DNA of 64,000 bases from Euphorbia lathyris (taxonomy: Eukaryota; Streptophyta; Magnoliopsida; Malpighiales; Euphorbiaceae). Under the pieces are notes generated by a model. The model searched no databases, was not told the origin of the DNA, and worked only from the letters and a program-made list of their open reading frames with translations. The stretch spans positions 13,306,501-13,370,500 of the forward strand of contig NC_088916.1 of the NCBI RefSeq assembly GCF_963576675.1, in the 5' to 3' direction. This document shows, one piece after another, positions 57,496 through 64,000 of the stretch. Position 1 is the stretch's first letter. The number at the start of each line of letters is the position of its first letter. The position numbers and the translations under genes are program-made.

Positions 57496-58536
57496 GAGAG
57501 TTTTTCCATTGTAATAGTATCTTAGTTTGTATCTTAGTTTTAGATTACCTTAGTTTTACTTTCCATTTTCACATACTTTAATTTATATTTTGTTTTTTCT
57601 TAGTTTAGTTTATTGTTTTCGTTCCATTATTAGTTTAGTTGAGCAAGTTTTGACATTAGTTTGTTAATTCCCCTAATGTTTCCAAGTTAAGTTTATCTAA
57701 TTTAAAGTTTCTCTTCATCTCCACTCTCTTTCATCCTAACTTTGAATTGATAATACGAACTTGTTAAGCATGAGTTCATCTTCAGTCCATCCCATCATGT
57801 CTTTATGTCTTAGCTCAGACATGAGCTAAAACACTATAGGCTATGATGGTGGTGAACCGGGCTTAACGAGTATGGATCGTTAAATAGACGTTTATATTGT
57901 GTTGTAGGACTTAACTAGAGAATTAACTAAAATATTGCTTACCTCTATCTGAGAAACCTATCCAAGTAATTAGGTAGAGAAGTTGAATTGTAAAACCTAA
58001 CCAAGTAAACAAATCAACTTAGCATATTAGTTAATCCTATACCTTAAGGATAGTGTGGCTTCGTGGTCTAGGTTACGGCTTAGCCTTGGTTTTCATAGCG
58101 TCTAATGCCTTCAAACACAATTTGAGATTTTGCCTAACCAAGTATCGACCTAATAGTGTTTGAGGTAGATTTAGTAGTTCTTGACCAGAGTTACTATTTT
58201 CTAACGGAAAACCACCATCTTGAGTTAACCTTTAAATTCACACAGCACACAATTGTTGATCTATAGGAATTAACACGAGAATCCTAAATCCTAGTCTTCC
58301 ATTCATACGTTTAACAAATTAATTTTTCAAACTCTTTGCTACTTTATTTGCTTTATTAGTATAAAAACATACATTTCTCTTCATCGATATCTTAGAATAT
58401 AGAATTCGAGTACGAAGAGGGCATTAGGTACTAGTCTCTATGGGATCGATATTGTTCTTCGGAATATTTTATTACTTGATATGATATAATGCACTTGTTC
58501 TTAATTGATTTATATGATTTAGTCCTATCAAGTTTC

Positions 58537-58554
58537 TGGTGCCATTGTCGGAGA
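58537..58554 (+). promoter_or_regulatory. Primer-binding site, variant of the tRNA-Asp type
   Basis: TGGTGCCATTGTCGGAGA differs from the common TGGCGCCGTTGCCGGGGA of Athila/Tat elements at four positions, all of transition type. Either it has decayed or it has diverged. Confidence 0.6.
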
Positions 58555-58634
58555 CTATTTATTTAGTACCTATTCCAAAGAATTCTCATTAATTTAAGTT
58601 TTACTTTCTATTTTTATGTTTTTTTTGTCAAGGG

Positions 58635-58799
58635 ATGGAGTTAAATAGATTTTCATGGGGAGCACATCATTATCCCTGGGAAAATATCCTTTATAGGCCA
58701 TCAAAGGAGAAAGTTGTTAACTCATTCTACCATGATTGGGATGACGATTCAGAGATCTCGTGGGATAAGTACCAACGGGATTGTCTGGATTCACCATAA
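58635..58799 (+). CDS. Small open frame in the Athila/Tat-like element
   Basis: Encodes 54 residues starting MELNRFSWGAHHYPWENI and ending RDCLDSP. Rich in aromatic and acidic residues, with no recognised domain. It lies about 100 bases after the LTR, where a gag start would be. Probably a gag remnant. Confidence 0.35.
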   Translation: MELNRFSWGAHHYPWENILYRPSKEKVVNSFYHDWDDDSEISWDKYQRDCLDSP

Positions 58800-58925
58800 A
58801 TAAGCAAGAACGAAAAGACTATTGAAGAACTTATGCTTGAGTATGCTTCTTCGAAAGAAAATCAACATGATAGTTGCTAAAATAGAATAAAAAATTCTTG
58901 CATCAAAAGAGGTCTACTAGTTGAT

Positions 58926-59345
58926 TTGAGTGCAGACGATTCGGTTAGGGAGATTAATCTAGATCAAGAAATTGAAGCATCTATCATGGAAAAACCACAA
59001 CATGGTGAGTTCCTAAATACTGTGAAACTGATCGTAGTGGAGAGTAAGGACAATCTGATTCAAATTAAGAAGATAGAAATTATATCTCAAAGAGAGGAAC
59101 CAATCAATCCGGAGCTTCACATATCCACGATTAAAGAATTTGGGATGGTCCATTCTGATTCGTTTTATGTGGTTTATATTTTACCACAGGAGCCAAAGAG
59201 GGAGAATTCACGAATTCTTCATAAATTATTTAAATTCTTATGGTGGATGATAATTGCTTGGAATTATTTGAAGAATTCATTATGCATTCACGATATCTTA
59301 ATCAAAGAATTTGGATTCCTCATAAATCTTCATTCATTTATGTAA
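58926..59345 (+). CDS. Second open frame in the Athila/Tat-like element
   Basis: Encodes 139 residues, MSADDSVREINLDQEIEASI onward, with a hydrophobic stretch (LFKFLWWMIIAWNYL) near residue 110. I do not recognise it. Position and company suggest a decayed element-encoded protein, not a host gene. Confidence 0.35.
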   Translation: MSADDSVREINLDQEIEASIMEKPQHGEFLNTVKLIVVESKDNLIQIKKIEIISQREEPINPELHISTIKEFGMVHSDSFYVVYILPQEPKRENSRILHKLFKFLWWMIIAWNYLKNSLCIHDILIKEFGFLINLHSFM

Positions 59346-59500
59346 AAGGAAAGTCATTAGTAGAGCTAACTGACTATAATCTTAGCGCTTATTAGAAAGC
59401 AACCCAATTTTTTTTTATATTTTTTATGTTTTAAGATTTAAGTCTTCTTTATTTTATTTTCTATTCTTTTTTATTGCTAATTTTTGTTTGTTTTTGTTTG

Positions 59501-60479
59501 TTTAAAGCTTAATTGATTTGTTGGAAGATTATTGGTGAAGGGGATGGAACGATCATAAAAGAAGTTGATTCAAAATGTGAAAACTGCAGTTTCCAGAGCC
59601 TGCTCATCGAATTACATCACTGCTCATCCAGACCATACTTTACATCTCAGTGACCAGTTGTAGTATTATGGTCATAACTCATTCGTTGCTACTCTGATTG
59701 ATGCGATTCAAAATGCATCGGAAAGTTAAGACATTGCTTTACAATTTTCATTAAGGACTACAAACTTAATTCTAATAATAAACTGGTCAAAAGTTCAAAT
59801 CAATATAGGAGTTCCGTTCTACACATCATTGAAGGAGTTTCCTTCTTTCCTTTGTTCTTTTACTTTATATTTTAACGCATTTTTGGAAATAAATACATGG
59901 TTAAAGTGCGAGGAATGGAAAATAAATTCTACCTTAGTATTTTGCATCTAAATTTTAAGCTTTGTCATTTTTATTTTATTTTATTGTTTTTATATCATAT
60001 TGCGCCTAGTTTTTAGTCGTGATAACAAACTTGTCATGCTTTTGAACTGTTGTTTTGATCTAAAAGCTTGTTGATGCATCGAAGTGACTTTAGATTTATT
60101 CTCCAAGGTATTTTAAGCTTTAATATGGCAAATTTTATCTTTAGCATTCACCTATTCCAATAAGTACTTTCTGAATAAAAATTTGAAAACTTAGAAATTG
60201 TGAACAAGAGTAAGAAGTATAATTGTATGCATTGTAGGTATTGATCATATTGATTGTTGAAAATCATGCATTGAACAAAAATAAATATTCTAAGAGATTT
60301 TGAGCCTTTCATAAGATCATTTAAAACATAAAAATTTGCTCCAATTGTTCTTTTTAAGAGTCGTACTTGCACTGTGAAATTAACGTCTTGTTCCCCATGT
60401 AAATCAAAACCACACGAGTCTAATTAGGATATAAAATGATAAAGACATTTAGGTTTAGCCCTTTGTGATATATAAACTG
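59501..60479. other. AT-rich stretch, no gene seen
   Basis: It may be internal or 3' DNA of the LTR element. I see no RT, integrase or host gene motif. Confidence 0.45.
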
Positions 60480-61174
60480 CTTTCAACAATATATCAGTGT
60501 TTTCTTTTGACACATCTGTTTTGTTCAGGGGTGTATGGGCACGAAACCCTTTGATTAATTTCATTAGAACCGAGACATCCGGTTAAAGCTTGAAATTCGC
60601 ATCCCTAATCGGACTGAAAATTAAGAATTGGTCTATTGAAATATTTTTCAACAAATGTTCTGAATTTAATAAAAACACTTAGCACTTCAGATTTGTAGCG
60701 GACAAAGAATATCATGAAAACTTGTTATAATGATCATAGAAAAGCACATAGAAACGATAATTATCATGTGAAGTAACGGGTGCGGGACCCCAAACATCTG
60801 AACATATCAATTCCAAGGGATTAGAAGCAACAAAGCTAGAAGTAGGAAATGGTAGGCGATGTGCCTTACTAACATAACGAGAATCACTTAATTGAGTGCT
60901 TTTATATCATGAAATGCAAGTTTATTAAAAGAAAGAGTTTTCTCAACAATTGGATAATGAGCATGTCCTAATCGAGCATGCCACAATGGAAGAAAAATAT
61001 TAAAGGCTTGGATGCGATTCATATTTGATAATGGGAGCGACATGGTATAAAGCCCGTTTTTATTCACCCCGCAATAGATCTCCTTCCTTTGTCTTCAAAT
61101 TCTTCAAAAAATGGTTAGCAAAAAAATTCACTAAAACAAGATTTGAAAGAGTGAAAGAAGAGACAGATAATAAA

Positions 61175-61426
61175 TTATTGACGGTTTGAGGCACACGAAT
61201 TGACATCTGCGTTAGGCAGTTGTTTCAGGGGTGCTACATGGGATACGTTAACGTGACGTGCCAACTGTTGCCCTCTCAAGAGCGGCAACACCTGTGTTTT
61301 CCATAGGATATAATTGCTAGGGGTTAATTTTGGGGTGATTTGAGTTGAGATAGTGGAAAGAGGAAAGGAGTGTATGGATCGTGCAGTGGTGTTTTGGCCG
61401 ACATAGGTTGTACCGTTTTCTTCCAT
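61175..61426 (-). pseudogene. Copia gag N-terminal fragment
   Basis: 83 residues starting MEENGTTYVGQ with the conserved copia gag entry LTPSNYILWKTQVLPLLRG. It ends at a stop about 120 residues short of a normal gag core. Confidence 0.7.
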
Positions 61427-61519
61427 GGTGTGTTTTGCGATGGAAACGTGAGAGTTTTTTTTTTATTTGTGAGAAGAAAAATGAAAAGAGAAAGGAAGGT
61501 CATGGTTGTCAAACCGTAA

Positions 61520-61534
61520 CATGCTCTAATACCA
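61520..61534 (-). promoter_or_regulatory. Copia primer-binding site (initiator tRNA-Met type)
   Basis: The minus strand reads TGGTATTAGAGCATG, one base from the standard TGGTATCAGAGC, two bases inside the LTR. Confidence 0.75.
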
Positions 61535-62031
61535 TATGATTTGTAACTCTCAAAATTTAATTATATTAAATACAAAGGAGTTTAAATAATAAGCTGTACA
61601 TGAGATTACAAGAGAAAATTTTAAATTTGAATGTACATGGATAAACAAACCTTATCAAGGATTAAAGAGATAAGGTATTGAAATAGGTATATATTTTTAG
61701 GAAAGTATCAATTTAGACTTCACGTATAAAATAGTACCAATATATACTTAACGTTTGAAAATGGATACCAATTTAGGATTCGATAACGGAATGTGACATA
61801 TTATTTACATTACTTAAGTTCTATCGATTGTATGTGAAGAGAGAAATCAAAACTTAACAGAGTAATATGAATATCGTGTCACGTCGATGCCTAAATTTAT
61901 ACTATTTTTTAAACATTAATCCTATATTATTGCTATTTTATACTTAAAACTAAATTAATACTTGCTTAAAAACAATAGGCCTACCTTGTCTAAGATTAAA
62001 TCAAAGTCTATTTACTTTATTAACCTTATCA

Positions 62032-62872
62032 TGGGAAGAGGAAGGTTGAAGAGGAAGGTTGAAGAATCAAGATGACATATTTTAGGGTTTTTTTTCCTTA
62101 AAAAACTAAAAGCACAACGACATCGTTCCACTTAAATGGAAACGACGCCGTTTTCTTTAAAAGAAACTGTAAAAATTTGAACTTAATAAATCACTTCTTA
62201 TTGCTTCTCCTAAAACCTTCGATCTCAGTAGAAGGGAGGGAACCGGGCGACGGACACCACACCACAGCAACCACATCAGATTCAACGGCCAACCTAATGG
62301 TCTCCGCCGTCGTTCACCGTTGCCTTTGAGGTCAGTGATTAGTGATTATTGTATAGTGTCTACTAATTAATATAAAATTCAGTTTAGGCCTGTATTGTTT
62401 TATGTCTATTACAATTAGTTTATACCAGAGGCAAAATGATGATGGCATTGAAAGCATTCAAGAGCATAAAACCTTAATTTGTGAATCACTAGATGTGCAA
62501 GGGAAAATATTCTCTAACTAGAAAACTAAAAGGGAATTTGGAGTTTGAAATCGAAAAATAAATTGCAGTTCTTTTCCTTTTATAAAGCAATGAAATAACA
62601 GAAGGTGGGAATTAATATAGTTCATTCATTTTCACAAGCCTAGAATTTGAAATTTGCAATTGAAAAAACACTTGATGGGAATTCAAATTTGAAATCTAAG
62701 TATGAAGCGTGATTGCTTTTGGGAACTTGATGAAATAAAAAAGTGGAGCATCACTGAAGATGTTATTATTTTACATATATAGTTTGCCGCCCCAGTTGAA
62801 ATCCTGGATCCGTCTCTGCTGCTAAAACTAAGAGAATCCACCCAAAATTGAAATCAGAGCTCCTCCTAAGAA
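62032..62872. other. Region upstream of the PPR gene
   Basis: 62220-62335 is GC-richer with CCGCCGTCGTTCACCGTTGCC and a possible donor (GAG|GTCAGT at 62331), which could be a 5' UTR exon. AACGACGCCGTT-like motifs lie at 62115-62155. 62775-62815 resembles a hAT-like terminus (AGAGACGGATCCAGGATTTC on the minus strand). No other gene. Confidence 0.4.
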
Positions 62873-64000
62873 ATGGCGGCACCCAAGCTCAGGCTTCGGC
62901 AAGCAATAGACTCCTTATACAACCTTGGCCCGGCAACTCATGAATCCTACACCCGCCTCGCCCTTGAATGCTTTAGAAACAATGATGCAGACCAAGCCAA
63001 GAGACTGCAATCCCATATGGACATTCACTTGTATCAACCCACTGATACTTTTCTTCAAAACCGTCTTCTTCATTTGTACGCTAAATCGGGTAAACTTTCT
63101 CATGCTCAACATCTGTTTGACAAAATGACACACAGAGACGTGAATTCCTGGAACGCCATGCTTTCATTGTATGCAAAACTGGGGTTGATTCAGGATTTGA
63201 GGGTTATGTTTGATGACATGCCTTCTTGTGATTCTGTATCATATAATACTGTGATATCAGGTTTTGCAAAAAATGGACGTGCTAGCGAGGCTGTGGATGC
63301 TTTTGTCACAATGCAAAATAAAGGGTTTAAGCCTACGGAGTACACCTATGTGAGTATTTTAAATGTATGCGCGCAGTTGTTGGATTTGAGGAAAGGGAAG
63401 CAGGTCCATGGGAGGATTCTCACCAGAAACTTGGGTCACAATGCTTTTATTTGGAATGCTTTAACCGATATGTATGCCAAGTGTGGTGAGATTGATCGAG
63501 CATGGTGGTTGTTTAATAGATGTGGGAATAAGAATTTGGTTTCGTGGAATTTAATGATTTCTGGGTACTTGAAAAATGGGCAGTCTGAAAAATGCATAGA
63601 CTTGTTCTACCAAATGCAGACACTTGGATTGAAGCCGGATCAGATCACATTTTCAAATGTTCTTCGTGCCTATTTTCAGAGCGGATATATCAATGAAGCA
63701 GCTAAGCTCTTCGCTGAGATTAGGGAAAAAGATAAAATTTGTTGGACAATAATGATAGTGGGTTATGAGCAGAATGGAAAAGAGGAGGATGCTTTGATGT
63801 TGTTTAATCAGATGTTATCAGAGAATGTCAAACCGGACAAGTATACCATATCAAGCTTAGTTAGTTCCTGTGCCAAATTAGCTTCTTTATCTCATGGTCA
63901 GACAATTCATGGAAAGGCGCTATGTATGGGTGTTGATGATGATCTGCTTGTCTCCAGTGCTCTTATAGATATGTACTGCAAATGTGGAGTCACTACAGAT
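62873..64000 (+). CDS. Pentatricopeptide repeat (PPR) protein, PLS type, 5' part
   Basis: An open frame of 376 codons with no intron runs off the window end. It starts MAAPKLRLRQAIDSLYN. From about residue 60 there are successive PPR units of about 31-36 residues, with typical phrases: FLQNRLLHLYAKSGKLSHAQ, VNSWNAMLSLYAK, SVSYNTVISGFAKNGRASEA, FIWNALTDMYAKCGEIDRA, LVSWNLMISGYLKNGQ and ALIDMYCKCG. The alternation of lengths fits the PLS class, whose members usually act in mitochondria or plastids in RNA editing or processing (family knowledge). The E/DYW tail that would decide this is outside the window. No clear targeting peptide is seen in the first 30 residues, although they are basic. No lesions. 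Confidence 0.92.
   Translation, partial: MAAPKLRLRQAIDSLYNLGPATHESYTRLALECFRNNDADQAKRLQSHMDIHLYQPTDTFLQNRLLHLYAKSGKLSHAQHLFDKMTHRDVNSWNAMLSLYAKLGLIQDLRVMFDDMPSCDSVSYNTVISGFAKNGRASEAVDAFVTMQNKGFKPTEYTYVSILNVCAQLLDLRKGKQVHGRILTRNLGHNAFIWNALTDMYAKCGEIDRAWWLFNRCGNKNLVSWNLMISGYLKNGQSEKCIDLFYQMQTLGLKPDQITFSNVLRAYFQSGYINEAAKLFAEIREKDKICWTIMIVGYEQNGKEEDALMLFNQMLSENVKPDKYTISSLVSSCAKLASLSHGQTIHGKALCMGVDDDLLVSSALIDMYCKCGVTTD

Larger units (their letters stand above)
57100..59500 (+). mobile_element. Athila/Tat-like LTR element, 5' LTR plus internal remnant (no pol)
   Basis: The 5' LTR ends at 58530 (CCTATCA) and is followed by a primer-binding site. The left LTR edge is not resolved; about 57100 is a guess. 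The LTR holds a TATA box and GTAGCTCG/CGAGCTAC inverted phrases. The internal part has two small open frames, 58635-58799 (54 residues, FSWGAHHYPWENILY) and 58926-59345, then GCGCTTATTAGAAAGCAACCC and long T-rich runs, a layout seen in non-autonomous Athila-type elements. No protease, RT, integrase or 3' LTR was found, so the right edge is open. Confidence 0.6.
60660..62031 (-). mobile_element. Broken Ty1/copia element: 5' LTR, gag start and integrase piece
   Basis: In minus-strand order: a probable 5' LTR (62031 to 61537, TGATAAGG...), a primer-binding site (61534-61520), a gag start (61426-61175, with LTPSNYILWKTQVLPLLRG), and then, out of frame and with most of gag and protease deleted, the integrase entry region (AHYPIVEKTLSFNKLAFHD, then ICSDVWGPAPV). 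RT and the 3' LTR are missing. The LTR appears to carry a nested AT-rich insertion at about 61690-61975. Confidence 0.7.

Overview
The window is nuclear DNA of a flowering plant, almost certainly a eudicot. It is AT-rich and has spliced genes with GT-AG introns, plant-specific families (NETWORKED actin-binding proteins, BAHD acyltransferases, PPR proteins) and many retrotransposons and small inverted-repeat elements. I cannot name the species. Four host genes look functional: the 3' part of a DEAD-box RNA helicase gene (1-4836, +), an intronless BAHD acyltransferase (32967-34250, -), a NETWORKED4-type gene (41063-43753, -, probably with a distant 5' UTR exon near 47.2-47.4 kb), and the 5' part of a PPR gene (62873 to the window end, +). 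A fifth, unrecognised two-exon gene (8679-9671, -) is intact in one copy and damaged in two others.

Layout: 1-4.8 kb is the helicase gene, whose introns hold a SINE and two inverted-repeat elements. About 4.9-24.7 kb is a cluster of overlapping segmental duplications (here A to E). They carry pieces of the helicase 3' flank, truncated NET4 copies and the unknown gene. Segments A and E end at the same chromovirus (Ty3/gypsy) insertion. In E the element is complete (24704-29923, two 377-bp LTRs, 5-bp target duplication); in A only the 3' part remains (9916-13131). From 30 to 40 kb, mobile elements surround the BAHD gene. From 40.6 to 47.5 kb is the NET4 locus. From 48 to 54.7 kb are two decayed L1-type LINEs. 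From 57 to 62 kb are an Athila/Tat-like LTR element lacking pol and a broken Ty1/copia element. The PPR gene starts at 62.9 kb.

The most unusual content is a set of Mutator-like (9-bp target-site) elements. Three of them (22364-22844, 31012-32211, 37752-40299) carry short palindromes in their centres. The largest has about twelve hairpins with a shared core but different outer arms, and in each good unit the two outer arms still pair. Two of the three have the same ends and flanks but unrelated palindromic centres. Duplicated segments in the window also supply natural empty sites that confirm several insertions.

The host genes show no sign of working together; they are ordinary neighbours in a transposon-rich region.
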